Position numbers and translations under genes: made by a program. A stretch of DNA of 64,000 bases from JBFXAF01 sp050184585 (GTDB lineage Bacteria > Pseudomonadota > Alphaproteobacteria > Rhizobiales > Rhizobiaceae): positions 248,001-312,000 of the forward strand of contig JBFXAF010000004.1 of assembly GCA_050184585.1 (NCBI GenBank). Reading direction: 5' to 3'. Position 1 is the stretch's first letter. Every line of letters begins with the position of its first letter. A model generated the notes under the pieces. It worked only from the letters and a program-made list of their open reading frames with translations. It did no database searches and was not told the DNA's origin. Below, piece after piece: positions 19,914 through 28,795 of this stretch.

Positions 19914-20885
19914 ATGTCGCGACTGTATGAAAGCCGGAAGCGCATTCTCGTCACCGGCGGCGCGGGCTTTCTTGGCTCCCACCTGACCGACCGGCTGCTC
20001 GAGCAGGGACACGAGGTGCTCTGCGTCGACAACCTGTTCACCGGGTCAAAGCGCAATGTCGAGCACCTGCACGCAAACCCGCGCTTCGAGTTCATGCGCC
20101 ATGACGTGACGTTTCCGCTCTATGTGGAGGTTGACGAAATCTACAATCTCGCCTGCCCCGCCTCCCCGGTGCACTATCAGCACGACCCGATCCAGACGAC
20201 CAAGACCTCCGTGCACGGGGCGATCAACCTGCTCGGACTCGCCAAGCGGCTCCGATGCAAGATCCTTCAGGCCTCCACCAGCGAGGTCTATGGCGACCCA
20301 TCCGTGCATCCGCAAACGGAGGACTATTGGGGCAACGTCAACCCGATTGGGCCCCGCGCTTGTTACGACGAGGGCAAGCGCTGCGCCGAGACGCTGTTCT
20401 TCGACTACAACCGCCAGGTCGGCCTTCCGATCAAGGTCGCGCGAATCTTCAACACGTACGGGCCGCGCATGCACCACGCCGACGGACGCGTGGTCTCCAA
20501 CTTCGTCCTGCAGGCGCTGCGAAACGAGCCCATGACGCTCTATGGCGATGGCTCGCAGACCCGCTCCTTCTGCTATGTCGATGACCTGGTCGATGGCCTC
20601 ATACGCCTGATGGCCACCGACGAAGCCGTTACCGGCCCAATCAATCTTGGCAATCCGAACGAAATGACGATCCGCGAGTTGGCGGAACGTGCGGTGGCCA
20701 TGACTGGCTCCAGTTCAAGCGTGGCCTACCTGCCCCTGCCGGGGGACGATCCGAAGCAGCGGCAGCCGGACATCACCCGCGCGCGAACGATTCTGGCCTG
20801 GGAGCCGAAAATAGACCTCGAAGAGGGGCTTTCCCGGACAATCGACTATTTCCGGACGCTGCTGCCGACACTCGGCGTCGCCTGA
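19914..20885 (+). CDS. uxs: UDP-glucuronate decarboxylase (UDP-xylose synthase)
   Basis: Extended-SDR enzyme that converts UDP-glucuronate to UDP-xylose using bound NAD. The 323-aa protein has the Rossmann G15-x2-G18-x2-G21 motif in VTGGAGFLGSH, the signature NLACPASPVHYQHDP, STSEVYGDP, the catalytic Y151-x3-K155, and the UXS-typical RIFNTYGPRMHHADGRVVSN region followed by GDGSQTRSFCYVDDL. The ATG has GGGAG upstream. It supplies xylose (or 4-keto-pentose) donors for surface glycans and follows a glycosyltransferase-like gene. Its stop abuts the stop of convergent smc with no gap. Confidence 0.93.
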   Translation: MSRLYESRKRILVTGGAGFLGSHLTDRLLEQGHEVLCVDNLFTGSKRNVEHLHANPRFEFMRHDVTFPLYVEVDEIYNLACPASPVHYQHDPIQTTKTSVHGAINLLGLAKRLRCKILQASTSEVYGDPSVHPQTEDYWGNVNPIGPRACYDEGKRCAETLFFDYNRQVGLPIKVARIFNTYGPRMHHADGRVVSNFVLQALRNEPMTLYGDGSQTRSFCYVDDLVDGLIRLMATDEAVTGPINLGNPNEMTIRELAERAVAMTGSSSSVAYLPLPGDDPKQRQPDITRARTILAWEPKIDLEEGLSRTIDYFRTLLPTLGVA

Positions 20886-23800
20886 TCAGCCTGCTTCGCG
20901 CATCCGTTCGGCGGCCTGGAGGTCAACCGAGACAAGCTGGCTGATGCCCTGCTCCGCCATGGTGACCCCGAACAGCCGGTCCATTCGAGCCATGGTGATC
21001 GGATTGTGCGTGATCACCACGAACCGCGTTTCCGTCGAGGCCGCCATCTCGTCCATCAGGTTGCAGAAGCGCTCGACATTGTGGTCGTCGAGCGGCGCAT
21101 CCACCTCGTCAAGAACGCAGATCGGCGCGGGATTGGTCAGGAACACGGCGAAGATCAGCGCCATCGCGGTGAGAGCCTGCTCTCCACCGGACAGCAAAGT
21201 CATGGTCTGTGGCCGCTTGCCAGGCGGTCTCGCAACGATCTCGAGCCCGGCTTCAAGGGGGTCGTCCGATTCGATGAGCTGTAGTTCGGCCGTTCCGCCG
21301 CCGAACAGGTGCGAGAACAACCTCTGGAACTGTGCGTTGACCACGTCGAATGCCGCCAGCAGTCTTTCCCTGCCCTCGCGGTTCAGCGACTGGATCGCCT
21401 GCCGGAGCGTCCTGATCGCCTCGATGACGTCGCCCCGCTCTGCAATGATCGTCTCAAGCCGCTCGGAGAGTTCCTTCTGCTCTTCCTCGGCGCGCAGATT
21501 GACCGCACCGAGCCGCTCGCGCTCGATCTTCAGCCTGTCGAGCCGTTGCTCCACATCGGAAACGGCCGGCAGTGGCTGGTCCGGCTCCAGTTCCGCCTGG
21601 CGGATCACCAGATGGGGGGGCGTGTTCAGCACTTCGTGGATACGCGCCTCGACTTCGCGACGGCGATCGTCAGCGGCAGTCACACGTTCCTCGGCGCGGG
21701 CTCGGGCCTCGCGCGACTCGGCGAGAGCCTGGATGGCCGCAGTCGCTGCCTTGTCGGCGGACACCTGCCGGTTCTCCGCCTCCTGCAGACGATCGGCGGC
21801 GTCCTTGCGCAGACGCTCGGCGTTCGACAGTTCGCTCATCAGCGTGCGCCTGCGCGCATCGATCTCGTCCGGCGCCTCAGCAAGCCCGCTGCTCTCGGCA
21901 GCCGCCTCGGCGCGGCGCTCCGCCAGCGCGGCAATCTGCCGATCGGCGTTGGCGACGCGCGCCGTCCAGTCCGAGTGCTCCGTAGTGATCGACGACAGGC
22001 GGCGCGCTCGCGCTTCGGCCTCCCGCTTCAGGCCCTCGTGCAAGGCACGCGCCTCCGCAAGTGTCGCCCGGTCGCGCGCGACGACGGCCGCGGCGTGGTC
22101 GAGCTTGGCTTGCAGCTCGGAGAGATCCGGAGCCGTTGCGACGGAGTGTTCGGCATCCGCATGCGCTGCGGCAGCCTCCGCGAGACCTTCGGTCAGACGC
22201 GCGCGGGACTCCTCGAGAGCGGCCCGCCGCGTGGCGAACTCGGCGACCGCCTTCTCGGCGCTGTCGAGGGCAACGCGAGCCTCGCCTAGCGCATGCTGCG
22301 CGTCGCGCCACTCCTGTCGGCTTGCCCGCTCGACCTCGGCGGCGGCCCTCGTGGACGCCTGCGCTGCGGCCTGCGCATCTTCCGCGACTCGCAGGATTTT
22401 CATCGCTTCGATGGCGGCGGCATCTAGCTCGGCAAGACGGTTCTTCTGGGCCAAGCGCTGGGCGGCCGCCGTCGGAGCCTCCGCACTCGCGGTCAGACCA
22501 TCCCAGCGCCACAGCGCGCCCTCGCGCGTGACGAGGCGCTGGCCCGGTTTCAATTGCCCGCGAAGCATAAGACCGGCCGCATCGTCGACAAGCCCAATCT
22601 GGGCCAGTCTCCGGGCAAGCTGCACCGGCGCCGAGACAAAGGTCGCCAGCGAAACGACCCCTTCGGGCAGAGCGGGGTCGCTACCCAAGCCGCCGTTCTC
22701 GGCCCAATGCGCGGGCGCTCCGGGGTCGAGCGGCAGATCGAGATCCTCACCGAGCGCGGCGCCAAGGGCGGTCTCGTAACCACGCTGAACCTCGATCCGC
22801 TCCAGCACCGCTGGGAAAAGATCGCTGGTTACCGCATTGATGATCCTCGCCAGTGTGCGCGCCTCGGTCTCGATGCGGGCATGATCGGCCTTTGCCGAAT
22901 CGAGGGGCTGGCGCGCCGCGCTTTCGATCGATCGTGCCTCCAGGGCAACTCGCTCGGCCTCGGTCGCGGCATGCTCTGCGGACGCCAGTCTCGCCTCGGC
23001 GGCCTCCACGAGGCCGCGCTTCGCGGCCGGGTCAGCCAAACCACGCAGCCTTTCGGCAATCGCACCGCCCTCGCGTTCGTTCTCCGCCAGTTGCCGTTGC
23101 AGCCGGACGCGGCGATCATCGACATCCCGCAGTGCGCGTTCGGCCTGGTTGCGCTGCGCCGCCGCCTCGGCGCGTTCGGACGTGAGCCGTGTGAGGAGCC
23201 CCTCGCTCAAGGCGAGCGCCGAGCCTGCCTGCTCGAACGCGGCCCTCGTTTCCTGCTCGTGGCCGACGGCGCCCGCGTCCTGCAACTCCAGGTCAAGCCT
23301 CTCGGCATCGAGACGAGCGAGAGATGAGGCGTTGTCCGCTACCAGTCGCTGTTCCCGCGCGATATCCGCGTCGAGCTGCGCGACGCGCTTCTCCAGTTCG
23401 ACCTGGCGGGCGCGGATCCGGCTGGCCTCTTCCTCGATCTGGGCGCGAGCGATGGAAAGCCGTTGGAACGCCGCCGCTGCCGCCGCCGCCGAATCGCGCA
23501 GCGCCGGAAGCTTCGCGGCGTTCACCGCCTGCTCCCTGGCTGCGTTCATCTGCTCGCTGGCTCGTTCGCCGACAAGCACCGTCGAAGCCGTAAGGGCGCC
23601 GTTCGCCTCGGCTTCCTGGGACTTTGCCAGCGTCCAGCGCAAGTGCAGGAGCGTCGCGTCGGCCTTGCGTATCTCCGCCGACAGGTTGCGGAAGCGTGAC
23701 GCCTGACGAGCCTGTCGCTTGAGGTTGTCGATCTGGCTTTCCAGTTCGCCGACCACGTCGTCCAGCCGCTCGAGGTTCTGCTCCGCGGCCCGGAGCCTGA

Positions 23801-24344
23801 GTTCCGCCTCGTGACGGCGCGAATGCAGGCCCGAGATGCCGGCCGCCTCCTCGAGCAACGCGCGGCGCGCCTGGGGCTTCGCCTGGATCAGCTCGCCGAT
23901 ACGGCCCTGACCGACCATCGAGGGAGAGCGAGCACCGGTTGACTGGTCGGCAAAGAGAAGCTGCACGTCCCTGGCGCGTGCCTCCCGACCATTGATGCGA
24001 TAGATCGAGCCCGCCTCGCGCTCGATGCGACGGGAGACCTGCAATTCGTCGGCGTCGTTGAAGGCGGCGGGAGCCGAGCGGTCCTGGTTGTCGAGAAAGA
24101 GCGTCACCTCGGCCGTGTTCCGGGCCGGCCTGGTCGCCGAACCCGAGAAGATGACGTCGTCCATGCCGGAGGCGCGCATGTTCTTGTAGGAACTCTCGCC
24201 CATGACCCAGCGCAGGGCCTCGACGAGGTTCGACTTGCCGCAACCGTTCGGTCCAACGACGCCGGTCAGGCCGCGCTCGATGACGAACTCCGACGGCTCG
24301 ACGAACGACTTGAAGCCGAGAAGGCGGAGCCGGGAAAACCTCAT
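20886..24344 (-). CDS. smc: Chromosome segregation protein SMC
   Basis: ATPase core of the condensin-like SMC complex that compacts and aligns replicated chromosomes. The 1152-aa protein has a Walker A motif GPNGCGKSN at 31-39, two long heptad-rich coiled-coil arms (about 170-500 and 650-1000) rich in Ala, Arg and Glu, a hinge between them (about 510-640), the ABC signature LLSGGEQALTAMAL near 1053 and a Walker B LDEVDAPLDD near 1078. The length is normal. The ATG at 24344 is at the family position. scpA and scpB are not in the window. It lies downstream of the DsbA-like gene on the same strand, an order common in Hyphomicrobiales. Confidence 0.96.
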   Translation of the reverse strand: MRFSRLRLLGFKSFVEPSEFVIERGLTGVVGPNGCGKSNLVEALRWVMGESSYKNMRASGMDDVIFSGSATRPARNTAEVTLFLDNQDRSAPAAFNDADELQVSRRIEREAGSIYRINGREARARDVQLLFADQSTGARSPSMVGQGRIGELIQAKPQARRALLEEAAGISGLHSRRHEAELRLRAAEQNLERLDDVVGELESQIDNLKRQARQASRFRNLSAEIRKADATLLHLRWTLAKSQEAEANGALTASTVLVGERASEQMNAAREQAVNAAKLPALRDSAAAAAAAFQRLSIARAQIEEEASRIRARQVELEKRVAQLDADIAREQRLVADNASSLARLDAERLDLELQDAGAVGHEQETRAAFEQAGSALALSEGLLTRLTSERAEAAAQRNQAERALRDVDDRRVRLQRQLAENEREGGAIAERLRGLADPAAKRGLVEAAEARLASAEHAATEAERVALEARSIESAARQPLDSAKADHARIETEARTLARIINAVTSDLFPAVLERIEVQRGYETALGAALGEDLDLPLDPGAPAHWAENGGLGSDPALPEGVVSLATFVSAPVQLARRLAQIGLVDDAAGLMLRGQLKPGQRLVTREGALWRWDGLTASAEAPTAAAQRLAQKNRLAELDAAAIEAMKILRVAEDAQAAAQASTRAAAEVERASRQEWRDAQHALGEARVALDSAEKAVAEFATRRAALEESRARLTEGLAEAAAAHADAEHSVATAPDLSELQAKLDHAAAVVARDRATLAEARALHEGLKREAEARARRLSSITTEHSDWTARVANADRQIAALAERRAEAAAESSGLAEAPDEIDARRRTLMSELSNAERLRKDAADRLQEAENRQVSADKAATAAIQALAESREARARAEERVTAADDRRREVEARIHEVLNTPPHLVIRQAELEPDQPLPAVSDVEQRLDRLKIERERLGAVNLRAEEEQKELSERLETIIAERGDVIEAIRTLRQAIQSLNREGRERLLAAFDVVNAQFQRLFSHLFGGGTAELQLIESDDPLEAGLEIVARPPGKRPQTMTLLSGGEQALTAMALIFAVFLTNPAPICVLDEVDAPLDDHNVERFCNLMDEMAASTETRFVVITHNPITMARMDRLFGVTMAEQGISQLVSVDLQAAERMREAG

Positions 24345-24398
24345 GCGCAGCCGCCGGGAATGGAACCGCCGTCCCCGCCGTTCATGCGGCTGGTGCGG

Positions 24399-25112
24399 TC
24401 AGAGCATGCCGTCGATGATCGCCGACATTTCCTCAACGGTCAGGGCTCCCGAATACTTGCTTCCGTTGATGAAGAACGTCGGCGTCGCCTCGACGCCGAA
24501 CTCCTTCGCACCACGGTCGCGAACCGATTGGACATCGGTCATCAGCTTCTGGTCCGTCAAGCATGCCTCGAAGGACTCCTGTGAAAAACCGGCCAGCTTT
24601 GCGATTTGAAGGAGCGCGTCGCGTGCATTCTCGGAGAAGGCCCAGGTTTCCTGCTGCTTGAACAGGACGTCGACCATGGCGAAGTACTTGTCGTTGGCGC
24701 AGCGCGCCAGCATGAATCCAGCCGTCGCACGCGGGTCGAAGGGGAACTCGCGCATGATCAGCCGCGCCTGACCGCTGTCGATATATTTCTCCTTGATCAC
24801 CGGATAGGTATTCTTGTGAAAGTTGGCGCAATGGCCGCACGTCATCGACGCGTATTCCACGATGGTGACCTTGGCGTCGTCCTTGCCGACCTGCTTTTCC
24901 GGCAAGGCGCCTGGCTCAAGCAGCTTCGCCAGATCAACCGAGCCCTGCGAGGGCGGCGCGTTGCCCTCGGCACTTGGCGGGGTCGGTGGCGTGTCCGGTT
25001 TGGGTTCTTCCGCGACCTCGTCACCGTCGCCGCAGGCGGCAAGCAACATCATCGATGCCGGCAGCACCGCAGCGGACAGGAGCAACGACCTGCGCGAAAG
25101 ACGATCAATCAT
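24399..25112 (-). CDS. DsbA-like thioredoxin-fold lipoprotein
   Basis: A 237-aa exported thiol-disulfide oxidoreductase. The N-terminus has a signal peptide with a lipobox LLAAC (Cys27) preceded by SRRSLLL, which resembles a twin-arginine motif. A Pro/Glu-rich linker spans about 30-56. The thioredoxin-fold domain carries the active site C92-GH-C95 and the cis-Pro loop in VEATPTFFINGSKYSG. It probably oxidises or isomerises disulfides in the periplasm while anchored to a membrane. I use the ATG at 25112; an upstream frame from 25157 would place the signal peptide internally. It lies between dciA and smc on the same strand. Confidence 0.88.
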   Translation of the reverse strand: MIDRLSRRSLLLSAAVLPASMMLLAACGDGDEVAEEPKPDTPPTPPSAEGNAPPSQGSVDLAKLLEPGALPEKQVGKDDAKVTIVEYASMTCGHCANFHKNTYPVIKEKYIDSGQARLIMREFPFDPRATAGFMLARCANDKYFAMVDVLFKQQETWAFSENARDALLQIAKLAGFSQESFEACLTDQKLMTDVQSVRDRGAKEFGVEATPTFFINGSKYSGALTVEEMSAIIDGML

Positions 25113-25245
25113 CGAATCACCCGAAATCAAAGGAATAGTGCACCGGCCGTGCACCACAAGGCGAGAGTTGGCGCGAAATAAGGCATCCGGCGCACGCGGC
25201 CTACCGCAAAATCGTCGCGCCTGCGATCAACTTCGTGCGAGGGGG

Positions 25246-25773
25246 CTAGCGACTGCTACGCGCGACCGAGGCGCCCAGCCGTTCGAGGGCTATCCGCAGG
25301 CCTTCGTCCTCAATGCCCGCGAGGGTTCCGGCAAGGTGCGACCGCTCCGACTCGCTGAGTTCCCTGAGCGCACGGGCGGGCTTCGCCGCCTCCGTGTTCA
25401 CGGGTTTCTGGATGATGCGAATGCGCCCGATCGCCGGGAAGCCCAGGAAGGCGTTGATGCGGGCGATCGTCTCCCCGCTCTCATGCTGGAGCGCCATCGC
25501 GGCGTAACCCTCGCAGGCGACGTGAAGCACGGCCGGCTCGAACGGATCGTCGTCGTCGCGACGCCGCGGCCAGGCAATCCGCTCCGGACGGGTCGTGCCG
25601 GAGAGGCGCGGCCCGACGATCTCCTCCCACGACTGGACCAGGCCCACCGAGATGCCGGCTCGCCGCCTGAGCACCGGATCGAGGATGCCCGCGGCGAGGT
25701 CTCCGACCGGGACGGGATTGCCGCCTGCGCCTTTCCCTGCCATGAGCCGCACCTTCGAGTTCTGTTGAGCCAT
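25246..25773 (-). CDS. dciA: DciA-family (DUF721) replicative helicase loader
   Basis: A 175-aa DUF721 protein. DciA proteins load or operate the replicative helicase DnaB in bacteria lacking DnaC/DnaI. Features visible are the VGDLAAGILDPVLRRRAG opening of the DUF721 core, SWEEIVGP, a basic PERIAWPRRR stretch, and the LHVACEGYAAMALQHES region. The C-terminal extension (about 125-175) is helical. The first start, ATG at 25773, shares bases with the divergent mutY start. The ATG at 25743 has a better ribosome site (AAGGTG) and may be the true start. The mutY/dciA/dsbA/smc order is typical of the order Hyphomicrobiales. Confidence 0.85.
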   Translation of the reverse strand: MAQQNSKVRLMAGKGAGGNPVPVGDLAAGILDPVLRRRAGISVGLVQSWEEIVGPRLSGTTRPERIAWPRRRDDDDPFEPAVLHVACEGYAAMALQHESGETIARINAFLGFPAIGRIRIIQKPVNTEAAKPARALRELSESERSHLAGTLAGIEDEGLRIALERLGASVARSSR

Positions 25774-26887
25774 GTCATCATCAATCCGCGCGGGACGCAA
25801 ACCGGCGGCATTCGCCGCCCGTCTGCTTGCCTGGTACGACCGCCACCACCGCGAACTGCCCTGGCGCGTGTCGCCCAAGGCGTTTGCGGCCGGCGAGCGG
25901 CCAGACCCCTACCGGGTGTGGCTCTCGGAGGTCATGCTTCAGCAGACGACCGTCGAGGCGGTGAAGCCCTTTTACGGCGCCTTTCTCGATCGCTGGCCCG
26001 CAGTGGCGGATCTTGCAGCCGCCCAGTCCGACGATGTCATGCGCGCATGGGCGGGGTTGGGTTACTACTCGCGGGCACGCAACCTGCTCAAATGCGCTCG
26101 CGCCGTGGTCGAGCAGCATGGCGGTCGTTTTCCCGAGCACGTCTCGACCCTGCGAACGCTTCCCGGCATTGGCGCCTATACCGCGGCGGCGGTCGCGGCC
26201 ATCGCGTTCGGACGGCGCGAAGCGGTCGTCGACGGCAATGTGGAGCGGGTGATCGCGCGGCATCGCGCGATCGGTGTTCCCTATCCCGCCGTTAAGCGCG
26301 AAATTGGCGCGATCGTCGCCGCTCTGACGCCCGGTGACCGGTCCGGAGACTTTGCGCAGGCGATGATGGACCTCGGAGCGACCGTGTGCAGCCCGCGCCG
26401 GCCGTCATGCCTCGTCTGCCCGGTTTCGGAAGACTGCGAAGGGCTGGCCAAGGGGAACCCTGAGCAATTTCCCCTGCGCTCTCCGAAACCTGCCAGACCG
26501 GTGCGTCGCGGCGCCGCGTTCGTCGCGATCCGCCCGGATGGTGCGGTCCTGCTTCGGCAGCGGCCGGAAAGCGGGCTTCTTGGCGGCATGACGGAAGTGC
26601 CCACCAGCAGCTGGAATGCAAGCATGGATGGGGACACCACGCCGTCCGCTGCTCCGTTTCCTGCGGACTGGACCGCAGCCGGACAGATCATCCACGTCTT
26701 TACCCACTTCGAACTGAGACTCGACGTCTACCGCGCCCGCGCCTCGCTCTCCCCGCCGCCTGGCACATGGTGGTCGGGAGACCCGGCTTCGGAAGCCCTC
26801 CCCACTGTCATGAGGAAAGCGCTGGCGGCTGCAACAGACGGCGCATCCCGGCAATCCGCATCCAAACGACCGAAAGGCAATCGATGA
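25772..26887 (+). CDS. mutY: A/G-specific adenine glycosylase MutY
   Basis: Removes adenine mispaired with 8-oxoguanine in base-excision repair. The 371-aa protein has catalytic E53 in LSEVMLQQTTV, a helix-hairpin-helix LPGIGAYTAAAV, catalytic D154 in VVDGNVERV, and the [4Fe-4S] ligands C206-x6-C213-x2-C216-x5-C222. The C-terminal NUDIX-like domain (about 240-350) recognises 8-oxoG and includes LLRQRPESGLLGGMTEVPTS. The ATG at 25772 overlaps the divergent dciA start by two bases, so there is almost no leader. The stop overlaps the HAD gene by 4 nt (ATGA). Confidence 0.95.
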   Translation: MSSSIRAGRKPAAFAARLLAWYDRHHRELPWRVSPKAFAAGERPDPYRVWLSEVMLQQTTVEAVKPFYGAFLDRWPAVADLAAAQSDDVMRAWAGLGYYSRARNLLKCARAVVEQHGGRFPEHVSTLRTLPGIGAYTAAAVAAIAFGRREAVVDGNVERVIARHRAIGVPYPAVKREIGAIVAALTPGDRSGDFAQAMMDLGATVCSPRRPSCLVCPVSEDCEGLAKGNPEQFPLRSPKPARPVRRGAAFVAIRPDGAVLLRQRPESGLLGGMTEVPTSSWNASMDGDTTPSAAPFPADWTAAGQIIHVFTHFELRLDVYRARASLSPPPGTWWSGDPASEALPTVMRKALAAATDGASRQSASKRPKGNR

Positions 26888-27501
26888 CTCAAATCCACCA
26901 CGTTGTCTTCGATATCGGCAAGGTGTTGATCCATTACGATCCCGAGCTGCCGTTCAGGCGGCTGATCCCTGACGCAAACGAGCGTCGCTGGTTCCTGGAC
27001 AACGTCTGCACGAGCCCTTGGAACATCGAGCAGGACCGCGGGCGGAGTTGGGAAGCGGCCGAAACAATGCTCATCGCCGACCACCCGGCCCATGCCGACA
27101 ACATTCGCAATTTCCGCCGCTTCTGGCACGAGATGGTGCCGCACGCCTATCAAGACAGCGTTGCGATCATGCTTGGTCTGATCGAGCAAGGCCGCGATGT
27201 GACGATGCTCACCAACTTCGCTGCCGACACGTTCGCAGAGGCGCGGAAGCGCTTCGACTTCCTCAACCGGCCGCGCGGCGTCACGGTTTCGGCCGATGTG
27301 AAGCTGCTGAAGCCGCAGCGCGAAATCTATGAACTCCACGCCAGGAAGTTCGGGCTCGATCCAATTCGAACCCTGTTCATCGACGACAGCCCGGCCAACG
27401 TCGAAGGCGCCCGTGCCGCGGGCTGGCAGTCCATCCCGTTCGTCGATGCGGCCACGCTCGCGCGAGACCTCGACCGGTTAGGGGTCGCACCGAGCGCCTG
27501 A
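26884..27501 (+). CDS. HAD-superfamily phosphatase, YihX-like
   Basis: A 205-aa HAD-IA hydrolase. Motif I is FDIGKVLIHYD, in which the usual second Asp of DxD is Gly, as in YihX-type sugar-phosphate phosphatases (FDLGNV). Motif II is LTNF, motif III has the Lys in LLKPQREIYE, and motif IV is FIDDSPANVEGARAAG. A sugar-phosphate substrate is possible but not shown. The start ATG overlaps the mutY stop (ATGA), so translation is probably coupled. It converges on ccrM with a 13-nt gap. Confidence 0.85.
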   Translation: MTQIHHVVFDIGKVLIHYDPELPFRRLIPDANERRWFLDNVCTSPWNIEQDRGRSWEAAETMLIADHPAHADNIRNFRRFWHEMVPHAYQDSVAIMLGLIEQGRDVTMLTNFAADTFAEARKRFDFLNRPRGVTVSADVKLLKPQREIYELHARKFGLDPIRTLFIDDSPANVEGARAAGWQSIPFVDAATLARDLDRLGVAPSA

Positions 27502-27514
27502 CTGATCCACGCCC

Positions 27515-28648
27515 TCAGGCGCCCGCCCGCTCCATGCCGAGCCGGGCGATGCGGCGCAGCTCGTCGATCGGCGTCAGTCCGCCATTGCGCTCATAGTGCC
27601 AGAACGTCCAGCCGTTGCAGGCGTCGAGCCCCTGCATGACCGCACCGACCCGGTGGATGGAACCAGCGACGTCGCCGGCAACGAGCGTGCCGTCCGCCCG
27701 CACGGTCGCAGTCCAGCGCCGGCGCGCGTCATGCAGCACCGCACCCGGCGCCATCAAGCCGGAGTCGATCAGGCTGACGAAGGCGACGCGCGGCTCGGAA
27801 CGCTTGCCGGCCAGCGGCTCGACCATCCCTGCTTCCAGCGGCTGCACGGCATCGATACGCGCCATCGCGGCGTCGATGTAGCCCTGTTCGCGCTCGACGC
27901 CGACGAAATGCCGGCCGAGGCGCTTGGCCACGGCGCCCGTCGTCCCCGAACCGAAGAAGGGATCGAGGACCACGTCTCCAGGCTTCGTCGACGAAAGCAG
28001 CACGCGCGCGATGAGAGCCTCCGGCTTCTGGGTCGGGTGCAGCTTGTCGCCATTGTCGTCCTTCAGGCGCTCAGCGCCCGTGCAGATCGGAAACAGCCAG
28101 TCCGAGCGCATCTGGACGTCGTCATTGGCGGCCTTCAGCGCCTCGTAGTTGAACGTATAGGATTTGCCTTTCTGGTCGCGGCTCGCCCAGATCATCGTCT
28201 CATGCGCATTCTGAAACCGGCGGCCGCGGAAGTTCGGCATCGGATTGGTCTTGCGCCATACGATGTCGTTGAGGATCCAGTACCCCAGATCCTGCATTGT
28301 CGCGCCGACCCGGAAAATGTTGTGGTAGGAGCCGATGACCCAGATCGTACCGCTGGGTTTCAGCACGCGGCGCGCGGCCAGAAGCCAGGCGCGGGTGAAC
28401 GCGTCATAAGCTTCGAAACTCTCGAACTGATCCCAGTGGTCGTCGACCGCATCCACCTTCGATTGGTCAGGACGGCGCAGATCGCCTTCCAGTTGCAGAT
28501 TGTAAGGCGGATCCGCGAAGATCGCATCGATCGACCGGTCGGGAAGGCGGTCGAGGGCTGCGACGCAATCGCCCTTGATGATCGTGTCGATCCAGGGAGA
28601 GGGCCGGGCGGAGGAAGAATGATCGTCAAGCTGACGCACTGCGGACAT
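27515..28648 (-). CDS. ccrM: Cell-cycle-regulated GANTC adenine-N6 methyltransferase CcrM
   Basis: Solitary beta-class DNA methyltransferase that methylates adenine in GANTC and couples replication to cell-cycle transcription in Alphaproteobacteria. The 377-aa protein has the catalytic DPPY at 46-49 (FADPPYNLQLEG), the target-recognition segment in the middle, the SAM-binding FGSGTTG near 233-239, and the CcrM-specific C-terminal domain (about 270-377: VSLIDSGLMAPGAVL, GWTFWHYER) absent from restriction enzymes. No partner restriction gene is nearby. The ATG is at 28648. A GAATC site (28706-28710) lies 58 nt upstream, consistent with autoregulation by methylation state as in other species. 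Confidence 0.95.
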   Translation of the reverse strand: MSAVRQLDDHSSSARPSPWIDTIIKGDCVAALDRLPDRSIDAIFADPPYNLQLEGDLRRPDQSKVDAVDDHWDQFESFEAYDAFTRAWLLAARRVLKPSGTIWVIGSYHNIFRVGATMQDLGYWILNDIVWRKTNPMPNFRGRRFQNAHETMIWASRDQKGKSYTFNYEALKAANDDVQMRSDWLFPICTGAERLKDDNGDKLHPTQKPEALIARVLLSSTKPGDVVLDPFFGSGTTGAVAKRLGRHFVGVEREQGYIDAAMARIDAVQPLEAGMVEPLAGKRSEPRVAFVSLIDSGLMAPGAVLHDARRRWTATVRADGTLVAGDVAGSIHRVGAVMQGLDACNGWTFWHYERNGGLTPIDELRRIARLGMERAGA

Positions 28649-28705
28649 CGATACACCGGGAACGCTGACTGTTTACGTCCGGTTATGGTTACCGATCCGC
28701 GTAAA

Positions 28706-28710
28706 GAATC
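28706..28710. promoter_or_regulatory. GANTC methylation site in ccrM promoter region
   Basis: GAATC lies 58 nt upstream of the ccrM ATG and about 86 nt upstream of the divergent HAD gene. In Caulobacter and rhizobia, GANTC sites in the ccrM promoter reduce transcription when fully methylated. The role here is an inference from that precedent. Confidence 0.45.
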
Positions 28711-28795
28711 AGTGAAATGCCGGGCTTTGTTGCCGCAACGATGCTGATAGTGTATCGCGCGGCCATGAAGGCGCCGCCGCCCGCCCGTCCCCTCC

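Noticed and set aside
20944..22779. Long plus-strand open frame opposite smc
   Set aside because: It is Ser/Ala/Arg-rich low-complexity translation antisense to the SMC coiled coil; no start site or motif supports it.
27515..28648. Restriction-modification system around the DNA methyltransferase
   Set aside because: The protein has the CcrM C-terminal domain and no restriction endonuclease gene is adjacent; it is a solitary cell-cycle methyltransferase.
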